Source of the DNA: an uncultured Draconibacterium sp.
Lineage (GTDB): Bacteria > Bacteroidota > Bacteroidia > Bacteroidales > Prolixibacteraceae
Assembly: GCF_963676815.1 (NCBI RefSeq)
Contig: NZ_OY781365.1
Coordinates: 5,800,501 to 5,864,500, forward strand
Direction of reading: 5' to 3'
Length of the DNA stretch: 64,000 nt
In this document: one piece after another, positions 1-8,014 of the stretch
Position numbering within the stretch: the stretch's first letter is position 1
Layout of the letters: each line of letters begins with the position of its first letter
Notes under the pieces: model-generated
The model's input: only the letters and a program-made list of their open reading frames with translations
What the model was told of the DNA's origin: nothing
Databases searched by the model: none
Translations under genes and position numbers: made by a program

Positions 1-2
1 CG

Positions 3-3000
3 GGAGTTGAATACGTGTACTCTACCTCAATGCCGGGTCAGGCCATGCTCATCGTTCAGTTTTACGTTGGTGAAGACATCGAACGTTCGTTGGTAAAAAT
101 GTACAACGAAATTATGAAGCACATGGACCAAATGCCACACGGAACAAGTTTGCCGCTGGTTAAAACACGTTCTATCGACGATGTGCCGGTATTGGGATTA
201 ACTTTCTGGAGCGAAAATTACGACGATTACCAGTTGAAAAGAATTGCTCAGGAAGTAAATAACGAAATTGAACAGGTTACCGATGTTTCGGAAACAAAAG
301 TAATTGGAGGCCGTTCTCGTCAAATTCGCGTGGTGTTAGACAACGGAGCAATGGCCCGCTATAACGTTGACGCACTTAGTATCGCTCAGAAAATACAGAC
401 TGCAAACCAACAGTTCAATACCGGATCTTTTAACAAAAATGATGTTGAATACCTGGTTGAAGCCGGTGAATTTCTGCAAACTTCTGACGATGTTTCCAAC
501 CTTGTTGTTGGAATCCACAACGGAAGCCCGGTTTACCTGAAACAGGTTGCCGAAATTCTTGACGGTCCTGAAGAGCCGATTCAATATGTGAATTTTGGTT
601 ACGGAATGATGGACGAAAAGAAAAAGGAATTTGCAGGCGAATATGGAGCTGTTACTATTTCAGTAGCAAAACGTCGTGGTGCCGATGCGATGAAAGTTTC
701 TGACCAGATTTTGGAAAAAATCAGCCACCTTGAAAAAGACTTGATTCCATCTGACGTTCATGTTGATGTTACCCGTAACTACGGCGAAACAGCATCGCAC
801 AAAGTATCGGAACTGCTGATGCACCTTGCCGGAGCAATTATTGCCGTAACTTTTGTGGTAATGCTGGCCATGGGCTGGCGCGGTGGACTTGTAGTATTTT
901 TGTCGGTGCCGATTACTTTCGCGCTAACAATGTTCAGCTACTATTTCCTCGATTACACCTTGAACCGGATTACGCTTTTTGCACTAGTTTTTGTAACGGG
1001 TATCGTAGTCGACGACTCGATTATTATTGCCGAAAACATGCACCGGCATTTCAAAATGAAAAAATTACCATTTATCCAGGCAGCATTACGTTCTATCGAT
1101 GAAGTGGGTAACCCAACAATTCTTGCCACATTTACAGTAATTGCGGCCGTTTTACCAATGGTTTTCGTTTCAGGTTTGATGGGGCCATACATGAGCCCGA
1201 TGCCGATTGGAGCTTCTATTGCAATGATCTTTTCGTTGCTGGTGGCACTTACTATTACTCCATACCTGGCATTCCGTTTGCTAAAAGTTGTTGAGAAAGA
1301 CGACAAGGTAAAAAAAGCATTCAAACTGGAGAACTCACCGATTTATAAGATCTATTATAAAACGATGAAACCGATGTTGGAGTCGCCATGGAAACGCTGG
1401 ACTTTTATCGGAACCATCACCTTTTTCCTGCTGGCATCGATGACACTGGTTTATTTCAAAATGGTAGCTGTAAAAATGCTTCCGTTCGATAATAAAAATG
1501 AATTCCAGGTAATTATCGACATGCCGGAAGGAACAACGCTGGAGCGCACTGCAGCCGTTACAAAAGAACTGGCAGCATACATCGCGCAACAAGAGGAAGT
1601 AATTAATTACCAGTCGTATGTAGGAACGGCGTCACCAATGAACTTTAATGGTTTGGTTCGTCACTACGACTTACGCAGAGGTTCGAATGTTGCCGATATT
1701 CAGGTAAACCTTACCGACAAAACAGAGCGCAAAGCACAAAGTCACGACATTGCAAAAGCGATGCGTCCGGGAATTCAGCAGCTGGCTAAAAAATTCAATG
1801 CCAACGCAAAAGTTGTTGAGGTTCCACCAGGCCCACCGGTACTTTCAACATTGGTTGCAGAGATTTACGGACCGGATTACGACGAACAAATTGAAGTGGC
1901 CCGTCAGGTAAAAGACTTGTTTGCCGAAACGGCCGATGTGGTAGATATCGACTGGCAAATGGAAGACGACCAGGTTGAATACAAGTTCAATGTATTGAAA
2001 GAAAAAGCGGCGCTGGCAGGTGTTTCTACACAACAGGTTGTAAACAGTGTTGCCATGGCTCTTGGCGGTCAGGAAGTAACACAACTTTATGCCGAAAAAG
2101 AACACGAGCAGGTTGGTATTCAATTACGTTTTCCTGAAGAACAGCGTTCGAGCATTGAAGACCTGAAGAAAATAAACATCATGAGCATGACCGGCCAGAA
2201 AGTGGCACTTGGTGATGTGGTTGAAATAAAAGAAGAAATTCAGGACAAAAGTATTTACCGTAAAAACCAGAAACGTGTGGTTTACGTAACTGCCGACATT
2301 GCAGGAGCCCTGGAAAGCCCGGTATACGGGATTCTGGATATGAGTAATAATCTGGATAAAATCCAACTTCCGGAAGGTTACACGCTAAACGAAGAGTTTA
2401 CACAACAACCGTTCGTACAAGACAACTACAGCCTGAAATGGGACGGAGAGTGGCAAATTACCTACGAAGTATTCCGCGATTTGGGAGCTGCATTTGCAGT
2501 GGTTCTTTTGGTAATTTACATGCTCATCATCGGATGGTTCCAGAACTTTACGGTACCGTTTGTGATGATGGTTGCCATTCCTCTTTCGCTGGTTGGTATC
2601 CTAATTGGTCACTGGCTGATGGGAGCTTTCTTTACAGCAACTTCAATGATCGGATTGATTGCTTTGGCTGGAATTATGGTCCGAAACTCCATACTGCTCA
2701 TCGACTTTATAAATCTCCGGCTTAAGGACGGAGCGCCGCTAAAAGATGCGGTAATCGAAGCCGGAGCAGTGCGAACCACTCCTATCCTTCTTACTGCCGG
2801 AACAGTTGTAATTGGCGCGGTTGTGATCTTATTCGACCCAATTTTCCAGGGATTGGCGATTTCACTAATGGGTGGAACAATTGCATCAACATTTTTAACA
2901 CTGATTATTGTTCCGCTTATTTATTACATGACTGAGAAAAAGAAATACCCGGTAGAAGAAGCTCCTGTGGCTGAAACTCAAAAAACTGAAAATAACTTAA

Positions 3001-3020
3001 CTAACGAGGAGGAAAAATAA
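3..3020 (+). CDS. RND efflux transporter permease, 5' end outside the window
   Basis: Inner-membrane proton-driven efflux permease of the AcrB/hydrophobe-amphiphile RND superfamily, normally working with a periplasmic adaptor and an outer-membrane channel. The frame is open from base 3 (GVEYVYSTSMPGQAM), so the GTG at 15 is not the true start; roughly the first 60-80 residues are missing by comparison with AcrB-type proteins. Visible landmarks: the TM segment AGAIIAVTFVVMLAMGW, the TM4 proton-relay stretch VVDDSIIIAENMHRH with paired Asp, a second periplasmic porter half, and the final TM bundle ending IIVPLIYYMTEKKK. A charged tail follows. The next gene begins one base after the stop, suggesting a shared transcript. 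Substrate cannot be told from sequence. Confidence 0.93.
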   Translation, partial: GVEYVYSTSMPGQAMLIVQFYVGEDIERSLVKMYNEIMKHMDQMPHGTSLPLVKTRSIDDVPVLGLTFWSENYDDYQLKRIAQEVNNEIEQVTDVSETKVIGGRSRQIRVVLDNGAMARYNVDALSIAQKIQTANQQFNTGSFNKNDVEYLVEAGEFLQTSDDVSNLVVGIHNGSPVYLKQVAEILDGPEEPIQYVNFGYGMMDEKKKEFAGEYGAVTISVAKRRGADAMKVSDQILEKISHLEKDLIPSDVHVDVTRNYGETASHKVSELLMHLAGAIIAVTFVVMLAMGWRGGLVVFLSVPITFALTMFSYYFLDYTLNRITLFALVFVTGIVVDDSIIIAENMHRHFKMKKLPFIQAALRSIDEVGNPTILATFTVIAAVLPMVFVSGLMGPYMSPMPIGASIAMIFSLLVALTITPYLAFRLLKVVEKDDKVKKAFKLENSPIYKIYYKTMKPMLESPWKRWTFIGTITFFLLASMTLVYFKMVAVKMLPFDNKNEFQVIIDMPEGTTLERTAAVTKELAAYIAQQEEVINYQSYVGTASPMNFNGLVRHYDLRRGSNVADIQVNLTDKTERKAQSHDIAKAMRPGIQQLAKKFNANAKVVEVPPGPPVLSTLVAEIYGPDYDEQIEVARQVKDLFAETADVVDIDWQMEDDQVEYKFNVLKEKAALAGVSTQQVVNSVAMALGGQEVTQLYAEKEHEQVGIQLRFPEEQRSSIEDLKKINIMSMTGQKVALGDVVEIKEEIQDKSIYRKNQKRVVYVTADIAGALESPVYGILDMSNNLDKIQLPEGYTLNEEFTQQPFVQDNYSLKWDGEWQITYEVFRDLGAAFAVVLLVIYMLIIGWFQNFTVPFVMMVAIPLSLVGILIGHWLMGAFFTATSMIGLIALAGIMVRNSILLIDFINLRLKDGAPLKDAVIEAGAVRTTPILLTAGTVVIGAVVILFDPIFQGLAISLMGGTIASTFLTLIIVPLIYYMTEKKKYPVEEAPVAETQKTENNLTNEEEK

Positions 3021-3021
3021 A

Positions 3022-3333
3022 ATGATGAAATTTGTAATAATTCAAAGCGCCGAAGCTTATCATCATGAGCTGGAGCAGATCTTTCGCGACATTAAGATTA
3101 ATTCGTACAGCGAGTTACCGGTTGATGGTTTTATGGAGAGCGCCGACGGAAATTCAGATATTTCCAACTGGTTTGGATCGTCAAAAAATCCGTACCGCTA
3201 TTTCATTTCATTTACTTTTCTTGAAGAAGATAAGGCGAATGAACTCCTCGCACGAATAAAATCATTTAATGAAGATGCTGAAGGAATAAGCCCGATAAGT
3301 GCCTTTATTTCGGCTATCGAAAAATTTGTATAA
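3022..3333 (+). CDS. PII-like small protein co-transcribed with the RND pump
   Basis: A 103-residue soluble protein with the feel of a ferredoxin-like PII/CutA fold: an initial beta strand (MMKFVIIQSAEA), a helix, a central loop (SADGNSDISNWFGSS), a second strand (YRYFISFTFL) and a final helix. I assign it to the PII-like group by fold pattern and by its position directly behind an RND permease; I see no clear uridylylation Tyr in a T-loop. It begins one base after the pump stop, so it is likely translated from the same mRNA and may sense or modulate the pump. Function is inferred. Confidence 0.5.
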   Translation: MMKFVIIQSAEAYHHELEQIFRDIKINSYSELPVDGFMESADGNSDISNWFGSSKNPYRYFISFTFLEEDKANELLARIKSFNEDAEGISPISAFISAIEKFV

Positions 3334-3352
3334 ACTATTAAATTATAATACG

Positions 3353-3535
3353 ATGAAGGAGAGAATAATACGCGCAGTTGCAGGAATACTTGTGTTGACT
3401 AGCATTCTACTAGCCATATTCGTTAATATTTACTGGCTTGGCCTGGCAGGTTTTGTGGGGTTGAATTTATTTCAATCGTCGATTACAAAATTTTGCCCAC
3501 TGGAATTTTTCCTTGAAAAGGCCGGAGTAGAATAG
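3353..3535 (+). CDS. DUF2892-type small membrane protein
   Basis: A 60-residue inner-membrane protein starting at ATG 3353 (MKERIIRAVAGILVL). An in-frame upstream extension overlaps the preceding gene and is unlikely to be used. It has two hydrophobic helices (about 8-25 and 27-43) and the Cys-Pro toward the C-terminus (TKFCPLEFFLEKAG) typical of DUF2892, a domain also found at the end of some rhodanese proteins. The function of the family is not known. It closes the pump operon and is followed by a terminator hairpin. Confidence 0.75.
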   Translation: MKERIIRAVAGILVLTSILLAIFVNIYWLGLAGFVGLNLFQSSITKFCPLEFFLEKAGVE

Positions 3536-3557
3536 CTCTGCAAAAAATGCGTAAGTT

Positions 3558-3590
3558 AAAAGGTTGTCTGTATCAGGCAACCTTTTCTTA
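3558..3590 (+). terminator. Rho-independent terminator after the pump operon
   Basis: Inverted repeat AAAAGGTTG (3558-3566) / CAACCTTTT (3578-3586) with an inner CTG/CAG pair. It is followed by a T-rich stretch, 22 bases after the DUF2892 stop. Confidence 0.75.
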
Positions 3591-3664
3591 TTTTACGAAA
3601 TCTTGGTATATCTGATGGATTTCCGTTAACTTTAATCGCGAACAAACACAAATAATGAATTGAT

Positions 3665-4225
3665 ATGACAGAAAATTTAAACAAAGAAACAACCAATAAT
3701 TTATGGAAACTCATTATAACCCGTGGTGTAGTTTTGGCACTTGTTGGTCTTATTCTGCTTCTTTTTCCGGAAGCAACCCTAACAACACTTATTTTTATTT
3801 TAGGAATATATTGGCTAATTGACGGAGTAGTTACGCTTTACAACACTTTTAAACAACGAAAAATCAGAAAGAATTGGTGGTGGGGAGTAGTTACCGGAAG
3901 TCTTGCAATAATTGCAGGAATTATTGTAGTTGCCAAACCATTTTCAAGTTCGGTTTTAACCACTTCTTTTTTAATGTGGTTTCTGGGCATTGTAGCACTC
4001 ATAAACGGAATAAGCAATGTGGTTACCGGTATTCGGATAAAAAAATACCAGGCAGGTGTACAATCAATGATTTGGGGTGGCATATTTTCCATTATACTGG
4101 GTATCATTTTAATCTCGTCGCCTTACACATCAGCTCTTGTTGTGGTTAAAGTAATTGGTTCTTTCGCCATTTTTGCCGGTATCATTACGCTATTTATAGG
4201 ATACCAGGTTAAAAAGAAAACATAA
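3665..4225 (+). CDS. HdeD/DUF308 family membrane protein
   Basis: A 186-residue integral membrane protein with about six hydrophobic helices arranged as three similar hairpins (residues about 17-58, 72-118, 132-180), each with G/A-rich helices. This is the DUF308 pattern seen in HdeD-like proteins, which in enterobacteria are linked to acid stress; the biochemical role is unknown. The basic tail VKKKT suggests a cytoplasmic C-terminus. It stands alone between a terminator and the promoter of the next cluster. Confidence 0.8.
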   Translation: MTENLNKETTNNLWKLIITRGVVLALVGLILLLFPEATLTTLIFILGIYWLIDGVVTLYNTFKQRKIRKNWWWGVVTGSLAIIAGIIVVAKPFSSSVLTTSFLMWFLGIVALINGISNVVTGIRIKKYQAGVQSMIWGGIFSIILGIILISSPYTSALVVVKVIGSFAIFAGIITLFIGYQVKKKT

Positions 4226-4357
4226 ACCTTCGGTGAAAAATAACAACTCCCCTATTTTTTGCATTTTTAAAAATATCATCTGCAGCAGAATCTACTTTAA
4301 TGTGCGTTAACCCGAAGATTTGACTCAATAAATATCAATCTTTTGTTCATTTTGTAT

Positions 4358-4388
4358 TTTGCAATTTCAGAATTGTTGCATACCTTTG
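4358..4388 (+). promoter_or_regulatory. Bacteroidota-type promoter of the NifX/DUF5320 cluster
   Basis: -33 element TTTG at 4358-4361, a 19-base spacer, and -7 element TACCTTTG (TAnnTTTG) at 4381-4388. This places transcription start near 4395, just ahead of ATG 4413. It matches the known Bacteroidota sigma-ABfr consensus. Confidence 0.65.
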
Positions 4389-4412
4389 TTAAGAACATAA
4401 GTTACGTATAAA

Positions 4413-4733
4413 ATGAAAACAATTATCACTTCATCCGGAGATAATGTAAACTCAAAATTTGATTTACGTTTTGGACGTGCCGGTTGGTTTTGTGTTTATG
4501 ACAAAGAAACCCACACAACCAATTTTATTGAAAACAGCTTTAAAAACTCGAATGGAGGAGCCGGTACAAAATCTTCGGAAATGGCAGCGGAACTGGGTGC
4601 AAACCAAATCATTTCCGGCCATTTTGGCCCGAAAGCCAAAGATATGCTCGACAAGTTTAAAATACAAATGATTGAGTTACACGAAGAAGAGCTGGATGTA
4701 AAGGATATTATTTTGAAAATCGAAAACAATTAG
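4413..4733 (+). CDS. NifX/NafY-like dinitrogenase cofactor family protein
   Basis: A 106-residue protein of the dinitrogenase iron-molybdenum cofactor biosynthesis family (RNase H-like fold; NifB C-terminal part, NifX, NafY, MTH1175 type). Visible family features: an N-terminal strand with the D-x-RFGRA segment (KFDLRFGRAGWF), and the turn ISGHFGPKAKDML, which matches the usual G-x-x-G-x-K-A region. In non-diazotrophs these proteins are thought to bind or traffic metal clusters. No nif structural genes are in the window, so a nitrogenase role is not supported. It is first in a tight run with DUF5320 and a second NifX-like protein. Confidence 0.8.
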   Translation: MKTIITSSGDNVNSKFDLRFGRAGWFCVYDKETHTTNFIENSFKNSNGGAGTKSSEMAAELGANQIISGHFGPKAKDMLDKFKIQMIELHEEELDVKDIILKIENN

Positions 4734-4737
4734 AAAA

Positions 4738-4968
4738 ATGCCAGGATTAGACAAAACCGGACCAATGGGACAAGGATCCCAAACCGGAAGAAAACAGGGA
4801 AGATGCAGCACTGCATTGAGTGAAGAACAATTTGCCAACTTTGGAAGACGTGGCGGTGGCCGGGGATTTAGAATGAGAAATCTCGCAAGCGACGACACCT
4901 TACAAACTGGCTGGGGACGCGGAAAAGGGAAAGGACGTGGTAGAGGATTTGGCCGCTTAGAAAACTAA
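4738..4968 (+). CDS. DUF5320 Gly/Arg-rich protein
   Basis: A 76-residue protein opening with MPGLDKTGPMGQGSQTGR, the diagnostic start of DUF5320 proteins, then a very Gly/Arg-rich middle and end (GRRGGGRGF, GRGKGKGRGRGFGR). DUF5320 genes are habitually found beside NifX-like and ferredoxin-type MinD ATPase genes in anaerobes; no function is established. It starts 4 bases after the preceding stop, so it is translationally linked. A role as a metal-cluster or nucleic-acid binding accessory is only a guess from composition. Confidence 0.8.
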   Translation: MPGLDKTGPMGQGSQTGRKQGRCSTALSEEQFANFGRRGGGRGFRMRNLASDDTLQTGWGRGKGKGRGRGFGRLEN

Positions 4969-4984
4969 TAATTCGAGATAAACC

Positions 4985-5326
4985 ATGAGTAAAAAAATTG
5001 CTGTTCCTGTTGATGAAAACGGGATACTTGACGGTCACTTCGGTCATTGCAAATTTTTCGCATTAATCGATGTAGATGAAACTACCATTGTAAACGAAGA
5101 GCGTGTAACTCCCCCACCTCATGAACCGGGAGTTTTGCCTAAATGGTTGGCAGAAAAAGGTGTTACCGATGTATTAGCCGGAGGAATGGGCCACAAGGCA
5201 ATACAAATTTTTAATTACAACAATGTAAATGTATTTGTTGGTGCACCTCAATTATCGGCTCCCGAGTTGGTGCAAGGATATGTAAACGAAACAATTGAGT
5301 TTACAGCCAATTACTGCGATCATTAA
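4985..5326 (+). CDS. Second NifX/NafY-like protein
   Basis: A 113-residue paralogue of the first NifX-like protein. It begins with the family signature KIAVPVDENG...DGHFGHCKFF, has acidic strands, and has the GGMGHKAIQIF loop corresponding to the metal-cluster binding turn. The extra Cys (GHCKF) and the His/Cys-rich C-terminus (NYCDH) could contribute metal ligands. It ends the first half of the cluster; a strong hairpin lies between it and the ATPase genes. Confidence 0.82.
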   Translation: MSKKIAVPVDENGILDGHFGHCKFFALIDVDETTIVNEERVTPPPHEPGVLPKWLAEKGVTDVLAGGMGHKAIQIFNYNNVNVFVGAPQLSAPELVQGYVNETIEFTANYCDH

Positions 5327-5438
5327 AAAGGGGTATTATAATTACCCTGTATGAAAAGAATAGTACAAACAGCGTAATAGTAAAACGCATAGCTGAGTCA
5401 TACTTCATAGTCACTCAGAGTTAGCTACTAAATCGGTA

Positions 5439-5469
5439 TTCCCCGGAGCAAAACTCCGGGGAATTTTTT
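5439..5469 (+). terminator. Strong hairpin with U-run inside the metal-cofactor cluster
   Basis: A perfect 10-bp inverted repeat TTCCCCGGAG / CTCCGGGGAA (5439-5448, 5454-5463) is followed by six T. It lies 15 bases before the first ATPase gene. It is either a terminator ending the NifX transcript or an attenuator tuning ATPase expression. Upstream, 5371-5430 holds further imperfect hairpins. Confidence 0.8.
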
Positions 5470-5483
5470 AAAATCAGTTTATC

Positions 5484-6347
5484 ATGCAAATTGCAATAGC
5501 CAGCGGCAAAGGAGGAACCGGAAAAACAACTGTCTCGGTTAATCTTTATTATTATCTATCGCAGAAGTATAACAACAAAGTGCAACTTATTGATTGCGAT
5601 GTGGAAGAACCAAACGATATACTTTTCTTTCCTGAAGCAACAATGAAAAAGGAAACAGAGGTATTTACAATTGTACCCGAAATTGATACAACCAAATGCA
5701 CTTTTTGCAAAAAATGTGCTGAATGGTGCGAATTTAATGCGATAAGTATTGTTAAAACACTGGAATTTGCAGAGGTAAATTACGAGCTCTGTCATTCGTG
5801 TGGTGCATGTTTCGAAGCTTGTTCTTTTGAGGCGATCAAACAAATAAAAAATCCGTTGGGTAGAATTACCGAATATCAAACAACATTTGGATCCGGTATT
5901 CACGAAGGCCGCCTTGAAATTGGTTCGGCCATGCAAACTGCACTTATAAAAAAAGTAAAAAAACACACTGATTCTCAAGAGTTACTTACTCTGCTTGATG
6001 CGCCTCCGGGAACAAGTTGCCCGGTTGTTGAAACGGTTGCAACTGCAAACTATGTTATTTTGGTTACCGAACCAACTCCATTTGGATTGCACGATTTAAC
6101 CATTACCGTTGAACTGTTAAAAGAATTAAACAAACCATTTGGAGTTATTGTAAACAAAGCCAACCTGGGCAACAACGCTGTTTTTGATTATCTGGAAAAG
6201 AACAAAATCACTTTGCTGGGAAAAATTCCCTTTTCGAAAGAATACGCTGCAAATTATTCGCAAGGCGATTTGCTAAATAATATTCCGCCTGAGGTTAATG
6301 CAACCTACCGGCAAATAGTTGAGCAATTACACCCCATTATTAACTAA
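5484..6347 (+). CDS. MinD/Mrp-type P-loop ATPase with two [4Fe-4S] ferredoxin motifs (1)
   Basis: A 287-residue cytosolic ATPase of the ParA/MinD superfamily. Deviant Walker A at residues 8-15 (GKGGTGKT), switch region LIDCDVEEPN (35-44), and DAPPGTSCP at about 170. A ferredoxin insert carries two CxxCxxCxxxC clusters: Cys72/75/78/82 and Cys103/106/109/113. Paired genes of this type are frequent in anaerobes next to NifX-like and DUF5320 genes and are thought to act in Fe-S or metal-cofactor assembly, by analogy with Mrp/Nbp35 carriers. The stop is followed 1 base later by the start of its paralogue. Role inferred from family and context. Confidence 0.88.
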   Translation: MQIAIASGKGGTGKTTVSVNLYYYLSQKYNNKVQLIDCDVEEPNDILFFPEATMKKETEVFTIVPEIDTTKCTFCKKCAEWCEFNAISIVKTLEFAEVNYELCHSCGACFEACSFEAIKQIKNPLGRITEYQTTFGSGIHEGRLEIGSAMQTALIKKVKKHTDSQELLTLLDAPPGTSCPVVETVATANYVILVTEPTPFGLHDLTITVELLKELNKPFGVIVNKANLGNNAVFDYLEKNKITLLGKIPFSKEYAANYSQGDLLNNIPPEVNATYRQIVEQLHPIIN

Positions 6348-6348
6348 G

Positions 6349-7218
6349 ATGAAAGAAATTACCATATTAAGTGGAAAAGGTGGTGCCGGAAAAACCAGTA
6401 TTGCTGCGGCTTTGGCGTCGTTAGCAGAAAATGCGGTGTTTTGCGACAACGATGTTGACGCTGCCGACCTGCATTTAATTTTAAAACCGGAAATTCACGA
6501 AACACATCAGTTCGATAGTGGTTCACTGGCTATTATAAATCAAGACGAATGCTCAAATTGCGGAATATGCATAAAAGCTTGCCGTTTTGAAGCCATTTCT
6601 ACCAACACTGATGGTTTTCCGGAAGTCAACCCATTTCAATGCGAAGGCTGCAGATTATGCGAGCGGCTTTGTCCTGTCGATGCTATTCAAATTAGCCAAA
6701 ACCTAAACAACAACTGGTATGTTTCAGAAACGCGTTTTGGTACAATGGTACATGCCAAAATGGGTCCCGGCGAAGAAAACTCGGGGAAACTGGTTACCCG
6801 AATCAGGGAAAAAGCAAGCGAATTGGCAAGAGAAAAAAAAAACCGCTATGTAATTAACGATGGTCCTCCGGGAATTGGCTGCACCGCCATTTCATCTATT
6901 ACCGGAACAAATGCAGTTTTGCTGGTAATTGAGCCAACCATTTCAGGATTACACGATGCCAAACGACTTGTTGAGCTGGTTAATTCATTTGGTGTTCCAA
7001 TTTTTGCCCTCATTAATAAATTTGATATAAATGCAGAATTTACGCAAACTGTTGAAAATTATTTGGAAGAAGCTAATATCCCACTAATTGGCAAAATTCC
7101 ATTTTCAGAGCTTTTTGTTGAATCAATGTTAGCTGAAAAATCGTTGATTGAATATGTGCCAAATCATCCAATAAGTTTAAATTTAAAAACCATTTGGGAA
7201 AAGATTAGCAACAACTAG
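6349..7218 (+). CDS. MinD/Mrp-type P-loop ATPase with two [4Fe-4S] ferredoxin motifs (2)
   Basis: A 289-residue paralogue of the preceding ATPase. I chose ATG 6349 (MKEITILSGKGGAGKTS) because an upstream in-frame start would overlap the previous gene and precede the conserved first strand. Walker A GKGGAGKT at 9-16, FCDNDVDAADLH at 31-42, ferredoxin cysteines 68/71/74/78 and 98/101/104/108, and NDGPPGIGC near 179. Two such proteins encoded together probably form a heterodimer, as in related pairs. It continues the operon into an MBL-fold hydrolase 10 bases downstream. Confidence 0.88.
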   Translation: MKEITILSGKGGAGKTSIAAALASLAENAVFCDNDVDAADLHLILKPEIHETHQFDSGSLAIINQDECSNCGICIKACRFEAISTNTDGFPEVNPFQCEGCRLCERLCPVDAIQISQNLNNNWYVSETRFGTMVHAKMGPGEENSGKLVTRIREKASELAREKKNRYVINDGPPGIGCTAISSITGTNAVLLVIEPTISGLHDAKRLVELVNSFGVPIFALINKFDINAEFTQTVENYLEEANIPLIGKIPFSELFVESMLAEKSLIEYVPNHPISLNLKTIWEKISNN

Positions 7219-7228
7219 CTTTATAAAC

Positions 7229-8014
7229 ATGCTATCAATATCAATTTTAACTGATAATACCGCCGGCGGGCATTTTCTGGCAGAACACGGACTCTCCTAC
7301 CTCGTTGAAATAGACAACGAAAAGATTCTGTTCGATGCCGGTCATTCAGATGTATTTTTGAAAAATGCGGAAAGGCTAAATTACGATATCGAAAACGAAG
7401 TAGAGACTATTGTTTTAAGTCACGGCCACTGGGACCATGGAAACGGATTGAAATACCTGAAAAATAAAACTTTGATTACGCATCCGGCTAGTTTCGCCAG
7501 TCGTTACCGAAAAGCAGATCGCACCACAGTTGGCTTGGAACTATCAAAATATGAGATTGAAAAACAGTTTACTTTAAAAGAAAGTAAAACCTCTTTACAA
7601 CTTACCGAAAATCTGGTCTTCCTTGGAGAAATACCAAGAAATAACGATTTTGAAAACAAGACAACAAGTTTTGAATTTGCAGATGGAAGTGATGATTTTA
7701 TTCCCGACGATTCGGCACTGGCAGCAATAATAGATAATGAACTTGTAATTATTACCGGATGCTCACACTCCGGAATTTGCAATATTTGCGAACACGCTAA
7801 AAAAGTTACCGGATTAAATAAAATAAAAGCTGTAATTGGTGGGTTTCACTTGAAAAAGCAAGACAAACAAACATTAAAAACCATTGAATATTTTAAGAAA
7901 AATAGGATTGAGAAGCTTTTTCCATCGCATTGCACGGCATTGCCGGCACTGTCACTTTTTTATTCAACGTTTAAATCAGAGCAGGTAAAAACAGGAATGA
8001 TTTTGCGATTTTAA
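7229..8014 (+). CDS. MBL-fold metallohydrolase, dihydropterin/aminobenzene synthase-like group
   Basis: A 261-residue metallo-beta-lactamase-fold protein. The zinc motif SHGHWDHGNG gives His65, His67, Asp69 and His70; CSHSGICNIC (about 178-187) and GGFHLKK supply the later His ligands. The order and the C-terminal PSHCTALPAL match the archaeal/anaerobe group annotated as 7,8-dihydropterin-6-yl-methyl-4-(ribofuranosyl)aminobenzene 5'-phosphate synthase. True substrate is unknown. It is last in the Fe-S ATPase operon, and its end overlaps by 4 bases the end of a convergent gene. Confidence 0.8.
   Translation: MLSISILTDNTAGGHFLAEHGLSYLVEIDNEKILFDAGHSDVFLKNAERLNYDIENEVETIVLSHGHWDHGNGLKYLKNKTLITHPASFASRYRKADRTTVGLELSKYEIEKQFTLKESKTSLQLTENLVFLGEIPRNNDFENKTTSFEFADGSDDFIPDDSALAAIIDNELVIITGCSHSGICNICEHAKKVTGLNKIKAVIGGFHLKKQDKQTLKTIEYFKKNRIEKLFPSHCTALPALSLFYSTFKSEQVKTGMILRF

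Noticed and set aside
953..1324. Minus-strand open frame within the RND gene, and similar antisense frames elsewhere (e.g. 13531-13791, 25682-26233, 54308-54688)
   Set aside because: They lie wholly inside well-supported genes, have no recognisable domains, and show composition expected of antisense shadows.
4413..5326. A nitrogen fixation locus
   Set aside because: Only NifX/NafY-like proteins are present. There is no nifHDK or NifB radical-SAM part; such proteins are common in non-fixers.
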